Below are positions 43,102-50,808 of a stretch of 64,000 bases of DNA, in pieces (position 1 is the stretch's first letter; every line of letters begins with the position of its first letter). The notes beneath the pieces were generated by a model. That model worked only from the letters and a program-made list of their open reading frames with translations, searched no databases and was not told the DNA's origin. Origin of the DNA: Shouchella xiaoxiensis (GTDB lineage: Bacteria > Bacillota > Bacilli > Bacillales > Bacillaceae_D); NCBI RefSeq assembly GCF_016907895.1, contig NZ_JAFBCV010000009.1, positions 62,001 to 126,000 on the forward strand, read 5' to 3'. Both the position numbers and the translations under genes were made by a program.

Positions 43102-43767
43102 ATGGATGCTTTGTTCTGGATGCCAATTTGGGTCTCGCTCCGCGTTGTTCTTCTAGCAAGCATCTTGTCTTTTGTGCTCGCGCTTGTAGCTGCTTGGTTT
43201 TTAAAGAAAAAGTCGTTTAAAGGAAAGGTCTTCATTGAAACAACCTTGATGTTGCCGCTTGTCCTTCCGCCGACGGTAATTGGTTTTGGACTGCTCGTTC
43301 TGTTTGGGCGACGAAGCGTGGTTGGTGAATGGTTTGAAGCTTTTTTCGGTCAGCCAATTGTGTTCACCTATGTCGCGGCAGTCATTGCGGCAACGGTAGT
43401 CGCTTTTCCGTTAATTTACCAGGTACTAATCAATGGGTTTGAAGCGGTCGACGATGAACTAGAGGAAGCAGCGAGACAGTCGGGAGCAAATGAATGGCGC
43501 GTCTTCTATCATGTGACGGTGCCGCTCGCTTGGAGAGCGCTGCTTTCTGGTTACATGCTCGGATTTGCCCGAGCGTTAGGAGAATTCGGGGCAACGCTGA
43601 TGTTTGCCGGGAGTATTGCCGGGGTGACCCAGACCGTGCCAATCAGTATTTATCTTGCAGTTGAAACAGGCAATACGGTGATGGCTGTTTATTGGGTTCT
43701 CTCAATCGTTTTCTTCGCGTTTGTCCTGCTTGCAGTTGTGCAGCGATTGAAACGGACAAACGTATAG
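43102..43767 (+). CDS. modB: Molybdate ABC permease ModB
   Basis: The 221-residue permease has five or six helices and the ABC-permease EAA loop (EEAARQSGANEWRVFYHVTVP) followed by the ModB signature ARALGEFGATLMFAG. It starts at the base after the modA stop. No modC ATPase follows: the next gene is a sugar regulator after a terminator, so the ATPase must be supplied from another locus. Confidence 0.92.
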   Translation: MDALFWMPIWVSLRVVLLASILSFVLALVAAWFLKKKSFKGKVFIETTLMLPLVLPPTVIGFGLLVLFGRRSVVGEWFEAFFGQPIVFTYVAAVIAATVVAFPLIYQVLINGFEAVDDELEEAARQSGANEWRVFYHVTVPLAWRALLSGYMLGFARALGEFGATLMFAGSIAGVTQTVPISIYLAVETGNTVMAVYWVLSIVFFAFVLLAVVQRLKRTNV

Positions 43768-43785
43768 CAATGGGTGGAAGTGATG

Positions 43786-43818
43786 AAACAGGAGCGATTA
43801 TTCGCGCCTGTTTTTTTG
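43786..43818 (+). terminator. Terminator of modAB
   Basis: AACAGG-A-GCG pairs with CGC-G-CCTGTT (6-base loop, one mismatch) and runs into seven T's. Confidence 0.8.
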
Positions 43819-43844
43819 TATGTGCCTACACACGTTCAGTTAGT

Positions 43845-43858
43845 TGCACAAATGTGCA
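43845..43858. promoter_or_regulatory. SorC-type operator, upstream copy
   Basis: TGCACAAATGTGCA, two perfect six-base arms around AA, lies about 40 bases before the -35 box of the sorbitol operon. An identical copy lies downstream of the promoter. Confidence 0.65.
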
Positions 43859-43895
43859 TTCTAGTTTTGAATTTATTCCCATTCGGCCAATCCGA

Positions 43896-43925
43896 TTGAC
43901 TCTCATTGGTGAAAGCGTTTATATT
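43896..43925 (+). promoter_or_regulatory. Promoter of the sorbitol operon
   Basis: TTGACT (43896-43901), an 18-base spacer and TATATT (43920-43925): a strong sigma-A match. Confidence 0.7.
43910..43923 (+). promoter_or_regulatory. CcpA cre site in the sorbitol promoter
   Basis: TGAAAGCGTTTATA matches the cre consensus with one mismatch and covers the spacer and -10 box, so bound CcpA would exclude RNA polymerase. Confidence 0.65.
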
Positions 43926-43956
43926 CATGGTGACAAAAGAACAAAAGTTCAATTGA

Positions 43957-43970
43957 TGCACAAATGTGCA
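43957..43970. promoter_or_regulatory. SorC-type operator, downstream copy
   Basis: A second TGCACAAATGTGCA, 112 bases centre to centre from the first, lies between the promoter and the sorC start. The pair brackets the promoter and could allow looping. Confidence 0.65.
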
Positions 43971-43988
43971 GTTCATAGAGGTGACGAG

Positions 43989-44939
43989 ATGAAGTGGCAG
44001 GAGGAGCGACAGCTAGTACTTGTTGCAAAGATGTATTACGAGGAAGCGCTTACGCAAAATGAGATTGCAAAACGGTTGGGTGTCTATCGGACAACGGTAA
44101 CGCGAATGCTGCAAAAAGCGCGAGACGAAGGAATCGTAAAAATATCAATTGCAAGCACTCATCGTGTTCGCGTTGATTTGGAAACCGATTTATGTAAACG
44201 CTTTGGTCTAGAGGAAGTTGTGGTGGTTCCCATCGAGCCCCAAGCTAGTAGAGAGGAACGTTTGGAAGCTCTAGGTCATTCAAGTTCCCTGCTGCTCGAC
44301 AGTCTTTTAATAGACGGGGACGTTGTCGGGCTAGCTTGGGGAGATACGTTAGGTAGCATGTCAGAAACATTACCTTCACTAAAAAGAAGAGACGCTGTTT
44401 TTGTTCCAATCGTTGGAGGACCTGGCAAAATGCATGTGCAGCATCACATTAATACCATCGTTTATAATTTTGCACGAGCCTTTAAAGCAAAATCACAGTA
44501 TATCGATGCAGCAGCCATCGTTGAGTCGGCCGATGCTCGTAAAGATATAAGTGGATCTGCTTATTTGCAAGATGTCATAAAGCTATGGGATCAAATGACC
44601 GTTGCTGTGATTGGAATCGGTGCCTTGTTTCGATCCTCGAACTTGGTTTGGAGCGGGTTTATTGGTGAGGAAGAAAAGCGTTTGCTGGAAGACAAGAAAG
44701 TGATTGGCGATATTCTCTCGCGTTTTTATACGATTGATGGGAAAGAAGCAGAATCATCTCTGAGCGAAAGAACAATTGCGATCGAGCTTGAGCGATTAAA
44801 ACAAAATCGAACAACTATTGCAGTTGCAGAATCCAAAGAAAAAGTCCCGTCCATTATCGGTGCTTTACACGGGGGATATATGACGCATCTGGTGACGGAT
44901 GAGGAAACAGCAGTTGAATTAATGAATTGGAAGGAGTAG
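43989..44939 (+). CDS. SorC-family sugar-responsive regulator
   Basis: The 316-residue regulator has an N-terminal helix-turn-helix (ALTQNEIAKRLGVYRTTVTRML) and the SorC sugar-phosphate-binding domain (GLAWGDTLGSM, VPIVGGPG, DISGSAYLQDVI). It probably senses sorbitol or a phosphorylated product and controls the operon it leads. The ATG at 43989 has AGAGGTGACG upstream; the open frame extending back over the promoter and operators is rejected. In classical glucitol operons of Firmicutes the regulator is a PRD protein (GutR), so this is an alternative control type. Confidence 0.88.
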   Translation: MKWQEERQLVLVAKMYYEEALTQNEIAKRLGVYRTTVTRMLQKARDEGIVKISIASTHRVRVDLETDLCKRFGLEEVVVVPIEPQASREERLEALGHSSSLLLDSLLIDGDVVGLAWGDTLGSMSETLPSLKRRDAVFVPIVGGPGKMHVQHHINTIVYNFARAFKAKSQYIDAAAIVESADARKDISGSAYLQDVIKLWDQMTVAVIGIGALFRSSNLVWSGFIGEEEKRLLEDKKVIGDILSRFYTIDGKEAESSLSERTIAIELERLKQNRTTIAVAESKEKVPSIIGALHGGYMTHLVTDEETAVELMNWKE

Positions 44940-44944
44940 AGAAG

Positions 44945-45394
44945 ATGGCTATTCTTATCGCTGTTGGTTGTTTAGCAGTCGGTTTCTTATTGCAGAGTGT
45001 ATTAGGATTTTGGCAAATAAAGAACTTTAATGAACGGTACCGGGCAATGCGTGAAGAGGGACAAGTGGCAATTGGACGTTCAAAAGGAATCTTGCGCACC
45101 GGTGTTATTTTAATGTTATTAGTCGACCGTAAAGGCAACATCATCCGAGCTGAGCGAATGCAGGGAATGACAATCTTTGCCCGCTTTAAAGAAATTGCTG
45201 CTTTAGCAGAGCAACCGTTGTTCTTTATGGATAAACCAGTGGAGGAAAAGCTAGATCCGTTTACAAAGAAAGCGCTTCATGATGCCCGTCATGTATATCG
45301 GGTTGTGAAAGCAGGCGGAGAAGTAAAAACACCTAAGGCCCCACTGGCAAAAGTACTTTCTGTGTTTACTAGAAAACGTGAGGTGAATGGATAA
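44945..45394 (+). CDS. gutM: Glucitol operon activator family protein GutM
   Basis: The 149-residue protein has an N-terminal membrane helix (residues 3-22) followed by a small conserved domain with IGRSKGILRTGVILMLLVD, typical of GutM, an accessory activator encoded in glucitol operons. Its mechanism is not well defined. AAGGAGTAG precedes the ATG at 44945. It overlaps the next gene by one base (TAATG). Confidence 0.85.
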   Translation: MAILIAVGCLAVGFLLQSVLGFWQIKNFNERYRAMREEGQVAIGRSKGILRTGVILMLLVDRKGNIIRAERMQGMTIFARFKEIAALAEQPLFFMDKPVEEKLDPFTKKALHDARHVYRVVKAGGEVKTPKAPLAKVLSVFTRKREVNG

Positions 45395-45963
45395 TGGATT
45401 TTCTTGTTACAGCTGCTGAAGGGTTCATTGGTTTATTTGAACAAGGGGCAGAAACGTTTGTAGGGTTAGTGGTTGATATCGTGCCACTCTTAATCATGTT
45501 GCTCGTTGCAATGAATGCGGTTATTCATTTTGTGGGACAAGAGCGTATTGAAAAACTGGCAATGAAATCTTCTAAAAACATCTTTACGCGCTATCTCGTC
45601 TTACCGGTTATAGGAACGTTCTTTTTCCTAAACCCAATGACATTATCATTAGGCCGTTTCTTACCAGAGCGGTATAAGCCCGGATATTATGCCTCGGCTA
45701 GCTATCACTGCCACTCAATGAATGGTTTGTTCCCGCATGTGAATCCAGCCGAATTGTTTGTATTCCTAGGTGTTGCAGCTGGGATTACATCATTAGGTTA
45801 TTCAACAGCAGAGCTTGCTCTACGCTACTTTCTAGTAGGGGTTGTAATGAACATGATTCGCGGAATGGTAACAGATTGGATGGTTTATTACGTTGAAAAA
45901 CAACAAAACGTAAAACTGAAAACAACGATGAGCGAGACTGTAGGGGGAACGAGCAATGGCTGA
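45394..45963 (+). CDS. srlA: Sorbitol PTS component IIC2
   Basis: The 189-residue membrane protein of the glucitol/sorbitol PTS has about five helices and the family blocks [22 protein letters not shown] (split over residues 10-31) and [23 protein letters not shown]. It forms part of the membrane channel with the next protein. It overlaps the following gene by eight bases. Confidence 0.92.
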   Translation: MDFLVTAAEGFIGLFEQGAETFVGLVVDIVPLLIMLLVAMNAVIHFVGQERIEKLAMKSSKNIFTRYLVLPVIGTFFFLNPMTLSLGRFLPERYKPGYYASASYHCHSMNGLFPHVNPAELFVFLGVAAGITSLGYSTAELALRYFLVGVVMNMIRGMVTDWMVYYVEKQQNVKLKTTMSETVGGTSNG

Positions 45964-46975
45964 GTATAAAGCAGTTCGTGTACAAAAAGGCTCAGGTGGC
46001 TTTGGTGGACCGCTTACGATAAAACCAACGGAAAAAAAGAATAAAATCGTAAACATTACCGGAGGCCCAATTTCAGATGTTGGTGCTGCGCTTGCAGACT
46101 TAACTGGAGCAGAGCTCGTTAACGGATTTAAAACGTCTGTGCCTGAAGATGAGATTGCAGCCGTTATTATTGACTGCGGTGGTACACTTCGAGCGGGTTT
46201 GTATCCTAAGAAACGAATACCGACAATTAATATTATGGCAACCGGTCAAAGCGGACCAATGGCAAAGTTTATTGTAGAGGATATCTATGTTTCTGGAGTA
46301 AAGCCAGGGCTTCTAACGGTAGTAAATGAAGATGGAGAAGCAGCACTTGAGGACGTTCAGCTTAAGGAAACTGGCGCCGAGCAAGCAACTGAAACAGAAA
46401 AGAAGAGCACATATGATACAAGTAAAAAAATTACAGATCAAAACGATAACATCATGTCTAAAATTGGCAAGATGATGGGTGGAATCGTGAATGTCTTCTA
46501 CCAAGCAGGTCGAGACGCAATTGATACCGTTTTAAAAACAATCTTACCCTTTATGGCTTTCGTGTCACTATTGATCGGACTTATTTTGGCATCCGGGATC
46601 GGTGATGTCATTGCCAATATCTTGTCACCACTTGGCGGAACGATTTGGGGTCTGTTGATCTTGTCAGCAATTGTTTCTTTTCCGTTGCTGTCCCCGTTTC
46701 TCGGCCCAGGAGCTGTTATCGCACAGGTCATTGGGACATTGATTGGTGTTGAAATTGGACGTGGAAACATTCCGCCTCAATTTGCCTTGCCAGCTTTGTT
46801 TGCGATTAACGCACAGGCCGCAGCTGACTTTGTGCCAGTTGGATTAGGTTTAGCGGAAGCAGAACCGGAAACGGTTGAAGTCGGAGTTCCTGCTGTTCTG
46901 TATGGACGTTTTCTAACAGGTGCACCGACCGTATTTGTCGCTTGGCTTGCCAGCTTTGGAATGTATGACTATTAA
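45956..46975 (+). CDS. srlE: Sorbitol PTS component IIBC
   Basis: The 339-residue protein combines the IIB domain of the glucitol PTS at the N-terminus (begins [19 protein letters not shown]; the phospho-Cys probably lies in [11 protein letters not shown], about residue 66) with a C-terminal IIC part of several helices (from residue about 180). It takes phosphate from IIA and transfers it to sorbitol during uptake. An acidic/Thr linker joins the domains. Confidence 0.92.
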   Translation: MAEYKAVRVQKGSGGFGGPLTIKPTEKKNKIVNITGGPISDVGAALADLTGAELVNGFKTSVPEDEIAAVIIDCGGTLRAGLYPKKRIPTINIMATGQSGPMAKFIVEDIYVSGVKPGLLTVVNEDGEAALEDVQLKETGAEQATETEKKSTYDTSKKITDQNDNIMSKIGKMMGGIVNVFYQAGRDAIDTVLKTILPFMAFVSLLIGLILASGIGDVIANILSPLGGTIWGLLILSAIVSFPLLSPFLGPGAVIAQVIGTLIGVEIGRGNIPPQFALPALFAINAQAAADFVPVGLGLAEAEPETVEVGVPAVLYGRFLTGAPTVFVAWLASFGMYDY

Positions 46976-46997
46976 AAGACTATTGGAGGAACAACAT

Positions 46998-47354
46998 ATG
47001 ATTTATCAAACAACGGTTACAAAGATGGGCCCGAATGCGGGGGAATTTCTTGAAGAGAATATGATTATTTTGTTTAAAAACAACGCACCAGAAGAGCTTG
47101 CTGAGTTCTGTGTTCTGCATGAAGAAAATAAGCTTGAGGGCACCATTCAACCAGGCGACGTGCTGTCGATTGCTGGAACATCATTCACGATTACAGCAGT
47201 TGGAGATGCGGTTGATAAAAACCTCCAGTCGCTTGGCCATATTACGATTAAAGCCGATGGAGCTGAAGTAGCAGAACTGCCAGGGACGCTTTCTGTTGAA
47301 GCTGGAGATTTTCCACATATTGAAGAAGGACATACCATTACAATTAAAAGGTAG
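46998..47354 (+). CDS. srlB: Sorbitol PTS component IIA
   Basis: The 118-residue cytoplasmic phosphocarrier of the glucitol PTS begins MIYQTTVTKMGPNAGEF. The active-site His is likely in FCVLHEENKLEG (about residue 43). It passes phosphate from HPr to the IIB domain. GGAGGA precedes the ATG at 46998; the upstream extension of the frame overlaps srlE and is rejected. Confidence 0.9.
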   Translation: MIYQTTVTKMGPNAGEFLEENMIILFKNNAPEELAEFCVLHEENKLEGTIQPGDVLSIAGTSFTITAVGDAVDKNLQSLGHITIKADGAEVAELPGTLSVEAGDFPHIEEGHTITIKR

Positions 47355-47373
47355 CTAGAGGAGTGGAGAGTAT

Positions 47374-48156
47374 ATGAATAATAGAGAGAAAACAGCAATT
47401 GTAGCTGGCGGTGCACAGAATTTAGGAGAGCACATTAGTCTGCGTTTAAGCCAAGAGGGATACAAGGTGGTTGTTGCTGATCTACAAGAAGACAAAGCAA
47501 AATCAGTCGCAGAAACCATCTCAGCAGAAACAGGTAATCCGACATTAGGATTTGGCTTTAATACAACGAATGAATCAGAAGTAGCTGCATTAATGACAGC
47601 AGCTAAAGAAGCGTTTGGATCAATTGACCTGCTTGTCTATAATGCTGGAGTTGCTCGAAGTACGAAGATTGATTCATTTTCTAAAGCTGATTGGGAACTG
47701 TCTCTTGATGTAAATTTAACTGGGTATTTTCTTTGTGCCCGAGAGGCGAGTAAATGGATGATTGAGCAAAATAGCGGCAATATTATTCAAATCAACTCGA
47801 AGTCAGGTAAAGTAGGAAGCAAGCATAATGCGGCATACTCCGCATCAAAATTTGGAGGAGTGGGCTTGACGCAAAGTCTTGCACTTGATTTAGCGGAACA
47901 CAATATACGCGTGAACGCCATTATGCCTGGAAACCTTCTTTCTTCACCGATGTTTCAAAGTTTAATACCGTCTTATGCGAAAAAACTTGGTATTGATGAA
48001 GGTGAAGTGGAACAAGTTTATACTGATAAAGTACCAATGAAGCGTGGCTGTACGTATGAGGATGTGGCGAACGCGATTGTTTTTTATAGCTCAGAACAAG
48101 CTTCTTACATGACGGGACAATCGATTAATGTCACAGGTGGTCAAGTAATGTTCTAA
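47374..48156 (+). CDS. srlD: Sorbitol-6-phosphate 2-dehydrogenase
   Basis: Oxidises sorbitol 6-phosphate to fructose 6-phosphate with NAD. The 260-residue short-chain dehydrogenase has the NAD motif VAGGAQNLGEH, the NAG motif (VYNAGVARS), catalytic Ser-Tyr-Lys (INSKSGKVGSKHNAAYSASK) and the family end TGQSINVTGGQVMF. AGAGGAG precedes the ATG. Confidence 0.92.
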   Translation: MNNREKTAIVAGGAQNLGEHISLRLSQEGYKVVVADLQEDKAKSVAETISAETGNPTLGFGFNTTNESEVAALMTAAKEAFGSIDLLVYNAGVARSTKIDSFSKADWELSLDVNLTGYFLCAREASKWMIEQNSGNIIQINSKSGKVGSKHNAAYSASKFGGVGLTQSLALDLAEHNIRVNAIMPGNLLSSPMFQSLIPSYAKKLGIDEGEVEQVYTDKVPMKRGCTYEDVANAIVFYSSEQASYMTGQSINVTGGQVMF

Positions 48157-48172
48157 GAAGAGGAGGTAAATG

Positions 48173-48856
48173 ATGTTTAAACTACTGATGGATGACGCAA
48201 ATGCAAAAACGTACCAATCGTTAGCTGAATGGTTACCTCTCGCAGGAGTGACAACAAATCCAAGCATTCTAGCAAAAAATTCACATGTCTCAGCTGAAAA
48301 ACAGCTACAGCAGCTAGATGATGTTCTTACGCAAAGCCAATCGCTTCATATCCAACTCATCAGTGAGCGTACTGACGATATGGTTGCTGAAGCTGAACGA
48401 ATAAAGCAGGCATTTGCGCGTGACGTTATCATTAAAATTCCAGTTTCTACAGCTGGCATGAGTGCCATTACGCGTGTTGCGGAACAAGGTGTAAAAGTAA
48501 CAGCAACAGGAATTTTTACGGTGCAACAAGCTTTTTGGGCAGCGAAGGCAGGTGCTAGCTTTGTAGCACCGTACGTGAACCGCATTGATCAGCAGCATGG
48601 CAATAGTGTTGATGTATTAAAGCGTGTAAGGCAGTTGTTTGATGCAGACGGTCTACCAACCCGTATCCTCGCTGCAAGCTTTAAGAATTTGCGCCAGTTA
48701 GAAGAAGCCATGCTTGCAGGGGTTCACGAAGCTACCGTTTCAGCCGATTTATTGGAAAAACTATTAGATCATCATGGAACAGATGAAGCAATTCATCAAT
48801 TTAAGAGTGATTTCAGTCGAGCATTCGGAGCTGACAAAACGATGTATTCAAATTAA
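48173..48856 (+). CDS. Fructose-6-phosphate aldolase / transaldolase-like protein
   Basis: The 227-residue protein belongs to the small transaldolase family (TalC/FSA). GVTTNPSILAK near the N-terminus, the Schiff-base Lys in IIKIPVSTAGMSAI (about residue 88), KVTATGIFTVQQAF and FVAPYVNRID are conserved. It would split fructose 6-phosphate to dihydroxyacetone and glyceraldehyde 3-phosphate, or act as a transaldolase. Being in the sorbitol operon, its likely substrate is the fructose 6-phosphate made by SrlD. Two adjacent ATGs (48170, 48173) follow GAGGAGGT; the second has better spacing. Confidence 0.85.
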   Translation: MFKLLMDDANAKTYQSLAEWLPLAGVTTNPSILAKNSHVSAEKQLQQLDDVLTQSQSLHIQLISERTDDMVAEAERIKQAFARDVIIKIPVSTAGMSAITRVAEQGVKVTATGIFTVQQAFWAAKAGASFVAPYVNRIDQQHGNSVDVLKRVRQLFDADGLPTRILAASFKNLRQLEEAMLAGVHEATVSADLLEKLLDHHGTDEAIHQFKSDFSRAFGADKTMYSN

Positions 48857-48862
48857 CAGGAA

Positions 48863-48890
48863 GGACTGTGCCCTGCACAGCCCTTTTTTT
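48863..48890 (+). terminator. Terminator of the sorbitol operon
   Basis: GGACTGTGC pairs with GCACAGCCC (one mismatch, 3-base loop) and is followed by seven T's. Confidence 0.8.
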
Positions 48891-50173
48891 CATTCACGCC
48901 GAAAGTCATACACAACCCGCTCTTCCTCCCCGGTTGCCATCGTTTTAATCGTATAGGCGTTTTGCTGTACCTCTGCTTCGCCTAAGACAATGACGCGGGG
49001 GATGTTGTCTTTATTTGCTCGGTCGAGGGCTTTGCTTAATTTGCTTGGCTTCATGTTTAATTCAACGGATAAGCCTTGTTTGCGTAAGTCTTGAGCTAGT
49101 AGTAAAGATTGCTTTTCTGTCTGGAGTGGAATAATGCAGATATCGGTCTCACCCTTAACTGGTTTTGTTTGTAAGTCGAGTGCGGCAAAGATTGCATCTA
49201 AGCCAAACGAAATGCCAATTGTGCCGAATGCCTGGTCCGCCTCCATTAAGCCGGCAATTGCCTGGTCATAGCGCCCGCCACTGCCGAGGCTTGAGGTGAA
49301 CGTATTTTTGTTTAAAAAGATTTCGTACACCGTATTTGTGTAAAAATCAAGTCCACGTGCTAGAAACGGGTTAAACAGGCAGGTCGTATCTAGCGATAAA
49401 TAGCTTAAGTAGGATTGAAGCTCATCAAGTTCAGCCAGGCCTTCACGAATTAGTTCATTCGTTTCGGTAAAGGCAGCAAGCGATTTTGGTGTGCGCTTAT
49501 CTGCAGCGGTAAGGAACTCGGTAATTTGCACAACTGACGCAGCCGGAAGTCCTTTCTCAAGTAGTTCGTCAGCAACGGCTTTTACGCCAATCTTCTCAAG
49601 CTTATCAAGCGTTAAAATAACCGCGCTTGTTTCTTCTGGCTTAATCGAGAAGGAGAGCAGAATACCGGTTAATAGCTTGCGGTTATTGTATTGAATTGTC
49701 ACATCAAGCCCTAGGCGCGTGCAGGCGTCTTGGGACATTGTCATTAGCTCGGCTTCGGCCATTTGCGAGGACACGCCTACGCAATCAACATCACACTGCG
49801 TGAATTCGCGCAGACGACCTTTTTTTATCGGTCCATCACGGAAGACTTTGCCGATTTCATAGCGTTTGAACGGCATGCGGATGGCTGGGTTAAGCGCGAT
49901 GACTTTAGTGAACGGGACGGTCAGGTCATAGCGCAGGGCAAGATCGCGTTCGCCACGGTCGGAAAGCTGATACATCTCTTCTAGAATTTCTGCGCCGCCC
50001 CCGTATTTAGAGGCAAGCAAACTCGTATAGTTTAAAATCGGTGTTTCAAGTGGCTGGTACCCATATTGAATAAAGACATCTTCAAGTGTCCGTCGTACCT
50101 TTCTGCGAATGAATTCTCTTTCAGGTAGAAAATCCTCGGTTCCTTTTACATTTTGATAGCGCATCTTTTTCAT
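48890..50173 (-). CDS. hisS: Histidyl-tRNA synthetase (stand-alone, archaeal/eukaryote-like motif 2)
   Basis: Charges tRNA-His. The 427-residue class II synthetase has motif 1 near the start (KGTEDFLPE), a motif 2 region FRDGPIKKGRLREFTQCDVD, the HisA motif LARGLDFYTNTVYE and a C-terminal anticodon-binding domain. Motif 2 looks more like archaeal and eukaryotic HisRS than the usual bacterial form. The usual bacillar neighbour aspS is absent, so this is probably a second copy. The ATG at 50173 has GGGAGG upstream; the TTG at 50203 lies in a terminator stem and is rejected. A leader with a His-containing mini-ORF and a terminator precedes the gene. Confidence 0.9.
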   Translation of the reverse strand: MKKMRYQNVKGTEDFLPEREFIRRKVRRTLEDVFIQYGYQPLETPILNYTSLLASKYGGGAEILEEMYQLSDRGERDLALRYDLTVPFTKVIALNPAIRMPFKRYEIGKVFRDGPIKKGRLREFTQCDVDCVGVSSQMAEAELMTMSQDACTRLGLDVTIQYNNRKLLTGILLSFSIKPEETSAVILTLDKLEKIGVKAVADELLEKGLPAASVVQITEFLTAADKRTPKSLAAFTETNELIREGLAELDELQSYLSYLSLDTTCLFNPFLARGLDFYTNTVYEIFLNKNTFTSSLGSGGRYDQAIAGLMEADQAFGTIGISFGLDAIFAALDLQTKPVKGETDICIIPLQTEKQSLLLAQDLRKQGLSVELNMKPSKLSKALDRANKDNIPRVIVLGEAEVQQNAYTIKTMATGEEERVVYDFRRE

Positions 50174-50201
50174 TTCTAATTCCTCCCAGTTTTTTTGATA
50201 C

Positions 50202-50245
50202 AAAAAAATCGCATCGATTAAAGAGTGCTTTAATCAATGCGATTT
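50202..50245 (-). terminator. Terminator in the hisS leader (candidate attenuator)
   Basis: Eighteen-base arms with a single mismatch (minus strand: 50245-50228 with 50223-50206, 4-base loop) run into seven T's, ending 29 bases before the hisS start. The small gene further upstream has its own terminator and a promoter lies between, so this stop acts inside the hisS leader. Confidence 0.8.
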
Positions 50246-50291
50246 ATGAGAAATAGCCTTCCTATGTCAATTAAAAAATTGAATAGCAAGA

Positions 50292-50336
50292 CTAGTTCAG
50301 ATGATGTAGTTGGTTCGGTTGTAGTTGGATTGGCAT
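50292..50336 (-). CDS. Candidate leader peptide with two adjacent His codons (14 aa)
   Basis: An ATG at 50336, preceded by GAGGTGG, opens a 14-codon frame encoding MPIQLQPNQLHHLN, ending with TAG. The two CAT codons are near the end. It lies about 35 bases after a consensus-like promoter and upstream of the leader terminator. The layout resembles classical amino-acid attenuation, but the peptide may be chance. Confidence 0.35.
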   Translation of the reverse strand: MPIQLQPNQLHHLN

Positions 50337-50376
50337 ATGCCCACCTCATGTATGGGTAACGAATTTGTTAAACAGT

Positions 50377-50405
50377 ATCATAAGCGATTTCTTATTAATA
50401 GACAA
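50377..50405 (-). promoter_or_regulatory. hisS promoter
   Basis: On the minus strand, TTGTCT (50405-50400), a 17-base spacer and TATGAT (50382-50377). The predicted leader to hisS is about 195 bases. Confidence 0.6.
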
Positions 50406-50410
50406 GTGCA

Positions 50411-50443
50411 AATAAAAACACAATGCATCAAGGAGATGCATTG
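50411..50443 (-). terminator. Terminator of the small Cys/His protein gene
   Basis: CAATGCATC / GATGCATTG arms with a 5-base loop, followed on the minus strand by TGTTTTTATTT. Confidence 0.8.
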
Positions 50444-50453
50444 CGCACGGTTG

Positions 50454-50738
50454 TTAGCGACGTCCGCTAACCATTTGCCACATATCACGACGGTGGTTTT
50501 TATTTTGCGGGTCAACACAGCAATTCATTAACCACTGAGCATGCTGGTCACGTTGCTTAGGGGATACAGGTACATTTAAACACTGCGACAATTCATCAAT
50601 CATCGAGCAGCATTTTCCGTAGTGTTTTAAATCTTGTCGACGTTGACGAAAAAGAATCTGACAAACATTGTGGAAATGTTTTGGATGCTTCATTTTCGAA
50701 CGAAATGTTTGCATAAGGCGTGGGTCAATAGTAGACAT
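50454..50738 (-). CDS. Small Cys/His-rich hypothetical protein (94 aa)
   Basis: The 94-residue basic protein carries five Cys, including two CC pairs (GKCCSMI and MNCCVDP) and a single Cys (NVCQIL), with several His. The even spacing could bind metal or form disulfides, but no family is recognised. AAGGAG precedes the ATG. It lies between the cyclase gene and hisS, all on the same strand, and has its own terminator. Confidence 0.6.
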   Translation of the reverse strand: MSTIDPRLMQTFRSKMKHPKHFHNVCQILFRQRRQDLKHYGKCCSMIDELSQCLNVPVSPKQRDQHAQWLMNCCVDPQNKNHRRDMWQMVSGRR

Positions 50739-50808
50739 GGGAACTCCTTTCGAACGATCTGTTTTTGAACTAACACGATTGTGTTGCTACACTATATGCC
50801 TCGTCTGC

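Noticed and set aside
43692-43988. N-terminal extension of the SorC-type regulator
   Set aside because: This stretch contains the modAB terminator, both operators, the cre and the promoter; the protein family begins at the ATG at 43989.
50202-50340. T-box riboswitch upstream of hisS
   Set aside because: The expected T-box sequence AGGGTGGnACCGCG is absent. The only GGTGG stretch lies at the mini-ORF ribosome site and does not continue as a T-box, and the terminator 5' arm does not contain it.
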